From assembly GCA_035041965.1 (NCBI GenBank), contig JAPYMA010003028.1, forward strand, positions 62,001 to 126,000: a DNA stretch of 64,000 bases, read 5' to 3'. This DNA comes from Anisakis pegreffii (Eukaryota; Nematoda; Chromadorea; Rhabditida; Anisakidae). Below the pieces are notes generated by a model. The model searched no databases. It worked only from the letters and a program-made list of their open reading frames with translations, and was not told where the DNA came from. Both the position numbers and the translations under genes were made by a program. This document shows, in pieces, positions 12,427 through 24,470 of this stretch. Each line of letters begins with the position of its first letter. Position 1 is the stretch's first letter.

Positions 12427-14356
12427 ATGTTGGCTAGTTTCATCGCTTTGCTGTCGTTCATTCGAGGTTTCATCGCCGGAAGTCTGAATGTTGGTGATTC
12501 TGAGGTAAGGTATGTCTGGATGATTGTATTTGCTCAGGAAACTGAATTCACAAACTTAGTTTTCAAATCAGAGTGAATATATTCAAATTTTGAGATTCTT
12601 TAATTAATTGTGTATTCATTTAAACCAGTGCTTCTCACGTTCGGGTGCTCCATTACCCCTTTTCACGATCTGGCAGGCCGTTTTTACCCCCTCCCCCCAT
12701 AATATATGGAAATCACATACGTTGTGTTCAGAGGACTGTTACGCTCAATGTTTCTAGCACGTTCATTATGGTAATCGACATCGCTGGGCCCTCTCTTAGA
12801 CCATTGCGTTCCTCAGTACTGCAATCGAATATGACTGCATGAAAAGCTATTGTCTATGACACTTCAAACTGTTTTGCATGGATTCTCATTCTTTTCAGAC
12901 GTGTTGTATTCGCTCTCATAGCTATCACATGCGAATATCGTTCTATTGATTTGTTTTTGTCATTCACTTCGTCTCAATTTCACTTCACAGTTCAAATCAA
13001 CTTCTCATTCTGTAGCATATACTATTTACCGGATACGTTGACGAGTGTTGACAGCCGAAATCAACAACAAAGCAAATGAATTGAATTGCTGAATAGCATT
13101 CGACAGTTAAATGGTTAATTATAGAGTGTATCTGATAGAATGAGAATTTGACTTTAATTGTTGAGTGAAATGAATGAGAAATTAGCAGAAGATAACAATT
13201 TTGGTGATAAAAGCTATGAGAGCGATTATAACAGCACGGAAAAGAATGAGAACACTGTTAAAACAAATGAAAATCCTACCAGACCCGGACGATCTAATGT
13301 TAAGCAGAATATGGAATGAAGGTTTTGCCATCAACTGACCGCATTTACATGTCCGAGTGAGAAAACACCATCACAATGGCGTTATATCATAACATAACAA
13401 CTGCACGAAATACTAATTTCCCTACCTCCTCCATTACCCCTTGACACCTCCAAATTACCCAAAACGGGTAATTTCACCCTCATGAGAACCACTGATCTAA
13501 ACGATTGTTTAGAAGTCAAGCATTTCAACATGACTACGTTATGAAGTGTGATTGCTAATCATTTCAAGCATTCGGGTTAATCTAATTAATAACAGCATTC
13601 TGAAGGATCATTCAAGGGTGTTTTAGCATGAGGTGGCAGTGAATGAAGCGTCGAACACGGATTACGGTTCATTGATGGTCATTCTGATTCTGTGCTTATT
13701 CTTTTGTGCCGCAGTTCGTCATCTAAACGATTTCTACTCTGGCGATACCGTTTGTTATACATTACTGTATCTACAATTCATTCAAATGCTTACATATCGT
13801 AGGAAAAAAGTGAAAATCATGAGTGTATGAATTAAACGAAATATTCTCAGAGTGTTGTCCTTCACAATTGAGTTGAAGAAGGTAAATGGAAGTGAAATTC
13901 AATAAGAATATCAAGTAGCGCAGAAATGAATCACATTACCTAATCCACTTCATTCTACACATTATATTTGGTTTCTTTATGACTTCATATCCCTTTCTGT
14001 GCTCATGATCGTTACAGTTTTCGTTTACTTTCTTCTGAAACAGTTTAATGAGTCAGAATGCAGATACCTGTAGTGATGAAATACAATATTATGATTATGT
14101 TGCACTGATGAGAACTGATATTGTGTTCAAACATTCTTATAGATGCAATTACATTCGATGAATATTCTCTGGTACTTTTAAGATGTTTCTTCAGGTCACA
14201 CTGGTTGAAGAAGGAACGTGGAAGGGAAGATTCAGGCATCGTCCGCAGTTCATGTATTTGCGCAAGATTCAGGACGATTTCAACGATATGATGGATCAGC
14301 TTCGCGAAATTGACGATAGAGTCTGGGAAATGAAGAGTGCAGCTAATCAAGAATAA
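12427..14356 (+). CDS. small membrane/coiled-coil protein, three exons
   Basis: The exons 12427-12504, 13627-13824 and 14195-14356 join in phase 0 to give 145 residues plus TAA. Donors are GAG|GTAAGG and AGT|GTATGA. Acceptors are TTTTAG and TTCTTCAG. Exon 1 is a hydrophobic leader (MLASFIALLSFIRGF). Exon 2 carries one clear transmembrane run (LMVILILCLFFCAAV) and a second hydrophobic stretch (TVCYTLLYLQFIQML) followed by RRKKVK. Exon 3 is acidic and likely coiled coil (KIQDDFNDMMDQLREIDDRV). This suggests a small multi-pass membrane protein with a cytosolic helical tail. The family is not recognised. Intron 1 contains the hAT-like element. The join of exons 2 and 3 is the least certain, since an extra exon could lie between them. 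Confidence 0.5.
12626..13494. mobile_element. non-autonomous hAT-like transposon, 869 bp, with 8-bp TSD
   Basis: The left end reads CAGTGCTTCTCACGTTCGGG, and the right end, reverse-complemented, reads CAGTGGTTCTCATGAGGGTG; this is the typical hAT terminal pattern. The flanks are ATTTAAAC (12618-12625) and ATCTAAAC (13495-13502), an 8-bp target-site duplication with one mismatch. Inside, a second inverted pair of ~47 bp (12883-12928 and 13204-13252) brackets about 280 bp, and CTCCATTACCCCTT occurs near both ends in direct orientation. There is no transposase frame, so it is non-autonomous. It sits in intron 1 of the small membrane-protein gene. A degraded reverse-oriented copy lies at 25.5-26.1 kb. 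Confidence 0.8.
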
Positions 14357-15851
14357 TTCTTTCTATCAAGAATGAATGATAAGAATCATCCAATTTCATG
14401 ACATTATTTTGTGAAATTCATATCCTAGTAAATCAGTTACACGATCCTACCAGCTTCTCAATTACGAATGACAACTTCAATTGCATTTTGAATCGCACAT
14501 TGTTATCACAAACTCAAAGTTCCTCTTACAGAATGTGTATTCTTACCCAATTGTATCAGTTACGCATACAATCGAATATTTACCACTAAGCCCCTTCATC
14601 AGATGATGCATTCTCCAATAATTCATCAGTAACTGATCGTTGGTTCCACCTCATTCTGTTTCCTTCAAACGCTTTAACCTCAACGACCTACGCACCTTTC
14701 GTGCGACTCACTATCGCTCAATTTACCCGGAATAACTCAACTTAATCACTTCAATCCAACGCGAATTACTGGCACAATAAAAGAACAAAATAAATGTTTA
14801 TTATAAATCTGTCATGGACTAGAATGTATTTATATCGTTCTGAGGCTAAAAACGAACAACAAAATACTTCAAAATGCTACATCTCCTGATCTTATTACAA
14901 GTAACCATTATGCACAATACATTATTACGCTAAATGAAAGACAATGACTGCGTTTTCGAAGTAATCAAGTTGAGGAATGAGCAAACGACACAAGTTCCGG
15001 ATTACGACAACAATACTAACATGCTGATTGAATCACTGGGAAGACAAAATCGAATAATAATCACCAAATCAAAAGATAACTGGAAGATTCAAATGCGTAT
15101 GACAAGAACACCACAGAACAATGCAATATCCTGAATACGCAAAACACTTCTAAGACTTCAAAATTGAAAACAAAACAAGTCACTGAATTCATTGCTTCTT
15201 GCGAGATTCATAAACAATTTTATAAGAACCAATAACATGTTTTGTTCAAGCATAACGATAACATTGACGTTCAATTACACGAAGAATATGTAAAATTCTG
15301 AATTTCATATGGCACATGTCATCAAAATATGCAACTGTACAACTCCAATAGTTCACATTTCACAATCGAATTTTCACGGCAACAATCACAATTAGAGGTA
15401 CAACAACTAATTATGCATTTGAGTACAATTAAAGCTAATTACACCGAAATGATATCGTTCATCGAGATCAACACATCCTCAAAACAATCTATTGAAAATG
15501 ACAAACCAAAATGTAAAATAAACGAAACCGTAGGCTACATTCACACATTCTTTATTACAAAGATATACCATCTTAAAAACTCTACTTTTATCCCTCCATC
15601 GAACGAAATCTTCTCACCAGATGATATGCACAACTTTTTAAAATACGGAGCAAGTTTCACTGAAGAGATTCACCAACGGACCTATCAACCAATTCCATCC
15701 TATCACCAAAATAACCATCGCAAACCATAAATGGTCAATACTACAAGGATGAAGAAATATATTGCCAATTGATGAAAACGTCGCGGAAGCCACAGAGCCG
15801 TGTAGCGTACATTAAAGGACGGTCGTGGTGTGGCATTATTTCTTGTGAATG
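14357..15851. other. intergenic, AT-rich
   Basis: Lies between the small membrane-protein gene and the 3' end of the minus-strand phosphoesterase. An AATAAA-type signal occurs near 14.78 kb. A 133-codon plus-strand frame (15329-15730) has no splice or homology support. Confidence 0.4.
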
Positions 15852-18245
15852 TTAAACAGCCTGAAAATTTACATAAAATTTCTTATCCACCGCCTTATAA
15901 TTTTTCAAATTCCACTCATACATTTTCAAACCTAAAATAACAACAATTACTGCATATGAAACGAAACCATTCAATGCTGAGTTTACATTTAACAATCGAG
16001 TTCTAAGTGTCAAAATGCCATTTTACACAGGAACGATTAAAATGAACATTTGCTCACCGTATGCCATATTACCGACACCCATACGATAGTTACAAGTGGC
16101 CGTTTGAAATTCTTTGAATGTACTATTGTGTTCATCGATTGTTACCGTGTGTGAAGTTTTCTGCGAGAGCATAGAAATACTTTTGAATGGTTGCGCCCCA
16201 TTGAAAACCTCCTCGTAATAACTCGCCTGAAACGGAACGATGCGGCAAAAACCGAAATGCAATTGTACGATAAATTGACCACAACGAACTCATACGTAAT
16301 ATTTCGAAAGATGGCACTCATTCATCCAAGTGAAACGATAAAATCAGAAAAAAAGCAACCGAAAATACTATTTGCTTGAGTGAAATTTTCGAAGAATTTT
16401 AATATCTCAGTAAAATATAGCTGACATGAACCAATCTAACAATTTTGTGGAACATTAACTAAGAAACTACCATCCCAAGCATCGTCAGTCATCACTAACC
16501 GTATGAGAGTGAGCACTTAGAATCAATGCGGGACTGACCAAGGACCGAACCTGAAATCAGAAATATTGATGAGATACCTCAATGCGGGAAGATGGACACC
16601 GTCTCAACGTATTAAAAATTAGAAAAACTACAGACGAATATCATGTCAAAGATAACAATTGAATATGAGCTTAATTTCCTGGAAAGTTCAAACAACTAAC
16701 ATTCCTAAGAATATCAGGAAAGCGAATGATTGGTCCATGACTCAGTACCACACAAATTGCGCTAGAACCTATCCACAGGATTGACTGGGCACCATTGAAA
16801 GGATTTATCTGGAATGGTTTTGAAAATAATCTTTCGTCACTCAAATCATTTCTGAATTGAAAGCCTAAACTTGATACGCTATCTATCCTACATCTAGAAA
16901 GTAATCTATAGAAGTTCAGAATCATTTCAGAATTGATACATAAAACATTTTCATTCAATCATATCAGGAAATAAACGAATCAAATCAAGAGAACATTCGG
17001 AATGAAATCTTTGGAAATAATTTTGGAACGACTCAAAAAACATAAAAGATTGGTTATGAAAAGCTCGTAAAAATTGATGAATCCACTCCATATAGGCAAG
17101 ATAAACACTGTATTATTATTATACCTGAACAAAACTGATCGCGTCCAATCCCAAAGCTTCTGCTTCGAATGAATTCGAAAAACTATTGGAGAATCTGTTC
17201 ATCGAATACGGCATAATCATTTGCTCCTCGCCACCAATATCGTTATCACCAGGCACATAGATTCTCTTCAAACAAAATTTAAAAAAAACAAAATTAATTT
17301 ATTACGATTACATAGCTGAACATGGATGAAAACGTTTCCAAAACAAATCCTATTCAGTAACCTCAGATCTCGAGTCGTTAACGGAATTCAAGTTTCACTT
17401 AAAAAATTACCTGAACAGGCTTGTCAATGCGGAATATGGCGTTGAATCTTTCCAGCGTGCGGTCAAAGTCAACCTTGGAAGCATGCACACCCTCATCCAT
17501 CAGATCACCCAAAAACAGAATCAAGTCCGGGTCGCAAGCCGTCAAGGCACGTTCGAATCCCATCCGCAAGTATCTGGAAAATACTTTCGTTTAGACAAAT
17601 ACATATATGCGGCGAAAAAGCTTCAACAGAACACTGCTTCATGCTGATACTCGAAGAGAATCGACTACAACTGCATGTGAGGAGAATTGATTCAATTCAT
17701 TTGAAGTAAACTGAGAGCAAATGAAGACAACTGCCTCAGCTAAACGAGACTGAACTGTCAGAATTAGGAGCAGTCAGTGAGCAACTGCATTTACTACCGA
17801 AAATTACAGATGAGAAAAATTATACCGATCGGAATCCCATCTTGTCAAACTGGAGAACGGCGTTGGCTCACGAGTATATCCAATCAGTTGGGGATCAGCC
17901 ACGATCAAGAAACGAACTGCGTTTTGACTGGACGAATTCCCATCAATATCCCACGTTTTCTCACACCAAACCCAAGAAATCCATTCATTCCTAAGACCTC
18001 GTTCAACCCATTATAAACATCTTCATCCACTGGATAAAAGGTTGCTTTTACAGATCCTTCAAGCTCTCAAACTATGACCGGAAAGCTATGATCGGAAACA
18101 TGAAATTGGAAATAATTCTAGAAACAACAACTAACCATATCACCGCAGCAAGCAGCACCAAAATTGGAAGCAATCCTTTGCGATGTTTTAAAGAGCCGAT
18201 TGATCTCCGAAAAATGCGTGGAGTAATAGGGCGATGAACAGGCAT
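15852..18245 (-). CDS. MPPE1: metallophosphoesterase, MPPE1/PGAP5 (Cdc1/Ted1) type
   Basis: Seven exons on the minus strand (18245-18136, 17990-17826, 17573-17411, 17265-17125, 16808-16701, 16226-16058, 15949-15852) join in compatible phases to 317 residues. Order: a basic N-terminus, TM1 (LLPILVLLAAVIW), the calcineurin-like phosphoesterase domain, then TM2 near the C-terminus (VIVVILGL). Metal-site motifs seen are VADPQLIGY, LFLGDLMDEG, VPGDNDIGGE and VVLSHGPI. Family members are ER/Golgi membrane enzymes that trim the ethanolamine-phosphate side branch of GPI anchors, so the same role is inferred here. Oddity: where the family has a final H-x-H metal-binding pair, this protein reads FNGAQPFKS. 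The start is the ATG 9 nt after a TTCAG acceptor's GATATGATC; an out-of-frame ATG lies just upstream. It is shorter than the ~390-aa human enzyme. Confidence 0.8.
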
Positions 18246-19811
18246 CTGATCATATCCTGAAGGCAGAAATGACGCGAATCCATTGAATCAAACTGCAAAC
18301 CAACTGGAAAGATGCAAATGAGCTATGAAATGAAACAAGTTCACATATTTAGAATAACGTTTGAAACCCACTCAGTCATGTTAGAGAAGCATTTCTTCAG
18401 TAAAACTAACGTGAGCAATCATTCGGCGTCATGAAAACTCAATAAAACAATTCAGCGTCAAGAATTTCCAACACAACCGCACGAAAATCAAAAAATTCTT
18501 GAACTACTCACCTTAAGACGTTCATCGCTTGTTCTAGGAAACTAATCGAAAAGGAAACTTGCGCATTGTTAGCGCAAGACGAATCGCCATGCCTAGAGAT
18601 GGAGATGAAGAAATCGCTCGTTACGTCTTTACTAATCGCTAAAAACCCAAGGATATCGCAAAAACTATGTAAGTTCTCTTTTGCATTGCAGAGAACTGTG
18701 CGAGTTCTCTTCAATGCTAAAATTTAATAAACAAGGAATTTTGTTTTCAATAACGAACCTCTGTTCACTGAACTGTCTGATCTGAATAGTGATGTCTCTA
18801 TTCCAATTAAGCTATTCTATTCCTGTTCTGTTCTTCAATGTTGGTGATTATCATACCCCCAAACCCTCTGTTTTCTTCCAACCATCACGGTCAAAAGTTG
18901 TCAACTACCTTCGTAGACAATCTTCTCTCACCCGAAATAATCTGCATTTTGCAATGCAAATGTCAAGAAAACACATTTCGAACCCCGATTACCATAACTT
19001 TTATTGTGTCACTTTTCTGACTGGCGAAACAGAATGGAACAGTTAGAACAGTATAGCACAGTTTAAGGGAACAGTTCGCAAATATAGAAGGAACAGTTTG
19101 GAAAAGAACAGAGCCCTTTTTGAGCCGAAAAGAACAGAATAGAATAGTTTTCAAAAACGTGGTATACAGACAACACTAGTTCCGAATAATAGCTCTTGAA
19201 GAAAGTCAGAGTTCAATGAGGAAATGCAGAAATTTGCCTTGATATGAGCATATCACTGGAACTGTTCCATCCATTTCAACGTGAAACATAAGTACGAGTC
19301 ACTGATCAAGATGAACGATATCTGCCTCGTCAGGATACTGTATTGAGCAATTAGAGATATGATCGATCGGAGGTGCAGTTTTCTATCCAGAGCACACCAT
19401 TTCCTGTCAGAGCAATTCAAAAAACGATCAGCTGTCGGAAGTTCCCAGGGAAAACTCGTCGAATACAAACCAGTACGTTCGGAATTGTGTGACCAATGGG
19501 AAAGGAATTTCGATGTTCGACGAAATCAAAAACAACTTCTCACGTCATTGAACATAATGTAATAATTTGGAAAGGAGGAAATGATTAATTGCTTTGAAGA
19601 CAAGGTTTTGTTTTTGCACTGTTGATGGTATATGGTGTTCACTGGTTCGGCACCATATCGATGCACTCACTGGTTCAAATGTTATGAAAGTGTTTGAAGT
19701 AAGGCGATTGCGAAAAAACTGGTATTTATGAACGAATGAAGTCAACAAATTCACTGAATTTCGTCTCATCATTCGTCGCAAAACCTTTCCACTCATTGTT
19801 GAAAAGTCAAA
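18246..19811. other. intergenic between divergent phosphoesterase and P1
   Basis: No gene supported. It holds an inverted-repeat element and GAACAG-rich repetitive DNA at 18.8-19.15 kb. It should contain the promoters of both flanking genes, but no clear TATA motif was seen. Confidence 0.4.
18812..19147. mobile_element. candidate MITE-like inverted-repeat element
   Basis: The left edge reads CTATTCTATTCCTGTTCTG, and the right edge, reverse-complemented, reads CTATTCTATTCTGTTCTTTT; this is an imperfect terminal inverted repeat of about 24 bp. The right third is rich in GAACAG units. No target-site duplication is evident and no second copy was seen. Confidence 0.3.
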
Positions 19812-22800
19812 ATGATACGACGCAACAGTGTTGTCCTTTTCGTGGTTTTCATTTGTTATTTTATCAGTTTGAGTGATTCATTCGTGAGGTTGGTTTCCAT
19901 TTGAATTCATTGCAATTATCTCATAATTAGTACTTACTTTCGTTTATCCATCAAAGCTCAAATGTTTTCAAGGTAAAATGGTGAAGAGTTGCAGAGCTGC
20001 AATCAGAACGCTTTTGCGGAAAATGAATAGTTTAATAGAGCTCACGAAGTTCTGAATGAACTGATTTGTAGAAATGTGAAGTGGTTAAATGAATAATTGA
20101 TCAATTGTGAACAAATTGTACGCATTCGAGACAAGGCGTTCTCGTTTCAGAGTGCCCGTGTTCAGAAACACGAACAGACAGGTTCGGAATCGGCAACGAT
20201 TCCAGACGAAAGCAATTGCTGCTTTTCTGGTTTTCAAATATAGTGGAGGAGGTGGGGGTGGTTGGCCGCCTATGGGACCGTTTGGGCCGGTCGGCGCGGG
20301 TTATGGGCCAGGGCCAGGGCAAGTTGGAGCTTGGGCACCTGGTGGCGGCACTGGAGCGTTTGTTGAGGGCTTGAATGATTACGAGAATTTACAATATACT
20401 GGACCGATTACAATCGGAACTCCGCCACAGTCGTTTACAGTAGGTTCTTGTGTGGGTGGATTGATTTTGGGTCAGATTCGTTCGCTTTCGCTGTTTGCAT
20501 CGAAATCATTTTGAAGTGTGTTCGCCGAATAAGTGAACTTTGAATTTGTGTGTCGATCCAAAGAGAAAATTTATAAATTGCTACAAAACAATAACGAAGC
20601 TTTTAGCATTGATGAGAATTGCAATGTTCTTCGATTCGATACCATCATCAATGTCACAGTTTTTGCTAGTCCATAACCATTTGAATGATTTTACCATTTC
20701 GTCTGTTATTTCCTTGTCACTGGAGAGAAACTGAAATGAACGAAAGCAAACTGTCAATATTGACGGAACATTTTAACTGATAGTGAACATCAAGGTGCTC
20801 TTCGATACTGGCTCATCGAATTTATGGGTTCCATGTGAAGGATGTAGATCGGCTGCATGTACAAATCATAATCGATTCCGTTGTGATCAGTCTGCCACTT
20901 GCATTGCCACTAGAGATCCATTCCATATCAAATACGGCACCGGATCGATGTCTGGTCATGTGGATCTCGATACTGTTTGCGTACGTGACATTCATTGATG
21001 ACAGACTTTTTCTCTTCACTGGACTAATCGTTCGTGAAAATAATATACGAAATCGAATCTGCCAAGAAGAACCTTGATTAAAGGAGGTACTAAATCCAGA
21101 GACTTCGACCAAACGCTTGACGCAAAATTTTGTGAACTATGTAATGCAATGAGCAGTTAGCTTGCTCTTAAAATGTGAATCAATTTGTAAGCAAACTCAC
21201 TGCTGACATTACAAATAAGCCGAGTTAAATCACTTTCATGAATAAAATGAAATTAATTGCCAGCTCTAATCAGCGATGATTCCAGTTTAGCGGTGCTGGA
21301 CTATGTACAGATCGAAATCAAGGATTTGCGTGTGCTAGACACGAACCGAAGAGTGTATTCAATGTAAGATCATTTTCGATTATATCTTCAGATCACTGTT
21401 TTGATCTTCAGATGATTCTTACTTGAAAGTTACATTTCTCAATGCTTTCATTTACGACTGTTTATACGGGCGACATCCATATGACGAAACTGAATTTGAT
21501 TTGATATTTCACTGAATAGACATACATGAGTAAGCGAGTATGGTCTTTGTTAAATGGTCATCTAGCAAATCAGCTGCAATGAAACGATGAATCAACCCGG
21601 AAACGAATGCACAATATGATGGGATTTGAGGCGATTTTGTGAACTATTCATTGAAATTTAGACTCGTAAAGATGAACAAATTTATATGAATCCTCTTCAA
21701 AATCTAGTTTCATGTGCAAACCTCTGAGGGAATGCTATTCATACAAGCTATCGTATCAATGCTTATGTGTGGATAAATCAAAGTTCACATTTCAGTCAGC
21801 CATTTTCGATGGTATTTTGGGAATGGCATGGGATTCGATCTCGGTAGACGCTATTCCACAGCCACTCGATCAAATTATGGCGAGTCCGTTCTGTGAGCAA
21901 CCAGTTTTTGCGTTTTGGTTGAGTCGTAATTTGAACTCTCAGCAAGGTGGTGAAATCACGATTTGCTCGATAGATCCAAGCAGATTTCAAGTCAGTAATT
22001 TGATTCACATTCTGTTTTTATTGCACTTGGCTATTGCTGGTTTGTTGAGGACCGAAATCTCTCAGAATCAGCATTTCCCAACTGAACATATTGAATACTT
22101 TTCTATGAGTATCGACTTGAATCAATTAGAATTTTGATGATTTAGGGTCCACTGATTTGGGTACCGTTGCTAGTGCAAAGCTATTGGCTAATCCAGTTGG
22201 ATGCAGTGACTGTGAACGGTGTGGTCGTGTCGAATTCGATCGGTGCTGCGGTTGATACGGGAACGTCGTTGATTATTGGACCAACGAATGCCGTTAATCA
22301 GGTTTTTTTGGACAAAATCTTATAATTGTTAACAAGTGATATTGCAGCTATCTGATTTTTGTTGATGTATTCTTTCAAATATTCCAAAATTTAGTTGAGT
22401 ACATGAGAAATTTCATTTTTCGAATTTTGCTTAATAACGATTTGTAAACGAGTGGTATTGCAGCTGTTCAGTCAAATTGGTGTATCACAAGGCAATGATG
22501 GCAATAATAATCTTGATTGTTCTCTACAAAATTCATTACCCGATGTGGTGTTCACTTTTGCTGGCATGGATTTCATCCTGTCATCAAGTGATTATATCAT
22601 ACAGGTTACCGTTGCCACTTCATGGTTATTCAGTTAGTTTGAACTGGAACTCGAAAGACATTGACATGTTCATCGAGAGAAATCCTACGCGAATGTCTTT
22701 GCTATACCGAAAAAAAATGCTCTGAAGAGGCCTTAGCCTCCTCATAAAATCTTACATCTTACGATTCATAGATATTCATTACATCTTACATCTTACGTCT

Positions 22801-23034
22801 TAATAGATATTCAAATCTTGCGTCAGCGAACATTTTTGAATATATATTCACTTCTGGAACATGATCTCACTCAAATTTCAGTTCGATGACGGCACCTGCA
22901 CAGTAGCATTTGACGGCGGTGATCCAACCGCATCAACAGGACCCATATGGATACTAGGCGATGCTTTCATTGGTCGATTCTATACAGTATTCGATCGTGG
23001 TAATGCGCAAGTGGGATTCGCTAATGCGGTTTGA
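19812..23034 (+). CDS. P1: pepsin-like aspartic protease with Gly/Pro-rich proregion insert
   Basis: Family A1 endopeptidase, made as a secreted zymogen. Eight exons (19812-19888, 20151-20439, 20795-20980, 21286-21363, 21796-21990, 22146-22301, 22464-22604, 22882-23034) join in frame to 424 residues. Exon 1 is a signal peptide ([20 protein letters not shown]). Exon 2 opens with the propeptide (RVPVFRNTN), then carries a Gly/Pro-rich insert of ~40 residues unique in the array, then [12 protein letters not shown]. Catalytic Asp126 lies in FDTGSSNLW, the flap is KYGTG, the second Asp312 is in VDTGTSL, and exon 8 carries WILGDAFIG and a TGA stop. All catalytic elements are intact, so it should be active. 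It is convergent with P2. Cysteines follow the nematode asp pattern (VPCEGC...AACTNH...CDQSATC). Confidence 0.92.
20249..20368 (+). repeat. Gly/Pro-rich coding insert in P1
   Basis: Encodes six consecutive glycines followed by [20 protein letters not shown] and another G/A-rich stretch, between the propeptide and the start of the protease fold. It is GC-rich compared with everything around it. None of the other paralogues has it. Confidence 0.8.
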
Positions 23035-24470
23035 TTAGAGCAGTGGAATACCGGAGAGGCGGCAGTTTGAAGCTTATACTTGAAAATATTGAACATGAGC
23101 TAATATGTGAAATTTTCATCATCGATACTGAATGAACATTTTCAAGATGACTGATTTGGTTTGCTTTCATCGAAACTGATTTAAACATTTCATTAGTTAG
23201 CTGCAGTTAAAACCCAAATGAATTATTAGCAAAGGTACGTGTAATTGAAGAGTTTTCCATTTGACAGCTAGTAAATGATCCATTGTACACCATGACATAT
23301 AATAGTTTGAATGATTTGATTGCTCATGTTCGGAGTTATTCCAACTGCGATCACAAATCTGCTGATAATTTATGAGATCAAGCTAAAGAACAACCCAGGA
23401 CATCAGAATAGCTCCATCTTCATTCAGTGGTAATCTCCCTTTGGAGAGTATTTGTAGATTTGGGTATTTTCATGGATCATAGCAAATATGTTTATACAGA
23501 CACGAGTATACGATTATGGCCATGTTCAAACATTTGACTTTCATTAAAGTAACACTGCAATCTCATAAATTTCGATACATTGGAAGTTATCCGGTGCATG
23601 CAACAAGCATGATCTGAATCGATCAGCAAAAGTCCGATATCGCATAGTACCTGAACAGAGGATGACCTGAATCATCAAGAAAAAGCGTTCAACCTCATTT
23701 TATGAATCAGTGATCTACTCCCTGAAAGATTTGATGCTATTTTGAGACAGATATGAATTCGCAATGTTAGCTTGCTTACGGCTCCATTGTCACCTGCACA
23801 AACGAGCACCACTAACAGATGTTCAATTGAATTCGAAAGTGTTTATTTGAATCGTAACAGAGAGTGCAAGGCATGTATCTGATTAAAATGTAAATAATGG
23901 TCTCAAAAAATACGTTGGATAGTCCCTTTTGTGAAACCATGAACAGCTTGGGTACACAATAAACGTACTATCAACTCACTCCAATTCATGTATGCCAGAT
24001 TTCATAACATCATGAAAAAAGATAGCTTGTTATTGAATTTCTGGCGGTTGTAACCATCGCTTGGTGCAGATTGTCTGTGAAACGCTGTCCCCTGGCTTTA
24101 TGAAATCCGTTTGGCAGCAGCTGAGTGCAATAGACATGACTGATACTACTGCGATGGTGTATGATGAAATCGATCAATTATTCATGATGTATTCTGCGAT
24201 GAAATATCAGCAGATTTGTTTCAGATTCTTTAACGAGTGTTTTAATAACATTGAAAATTTCGAATTTGAACGAAGTAGAGCAACTTGAAGATTACTGGTG
24301 ATAAGGATAGTAGTAATTACATCAACATCACGGACGCTGAACAAAGAATCTGAAAAATCGAATGAAATATATGATAACAAAGACTTATTCTAACATGATA
24401 CAAGGAATTATGCAATATCTGATATTAGAATTAATTATTTTTGATTGATCACCATCGTTTAATTCGATCC
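23035..24470. other. convergent intergenic region P1/P2
   Basis: Shared 3' region of two tail-to-tail genes. One exon-like frame (24085-24285, after TGGTGCAG, ending TGA; e.g. SPGFMKSVWQQLSAIDMTD) has coding-like composition, but no partner exon was found. Confidence 0.35.

Noticed and set aside
15329..15730. 133-codon plus-strand open frame
   Set aside because: Longest simple frame in the AT-rich part, but it has no splice context, domain, signal peptide or codon bias, and such lengths occur by chance in this composition.
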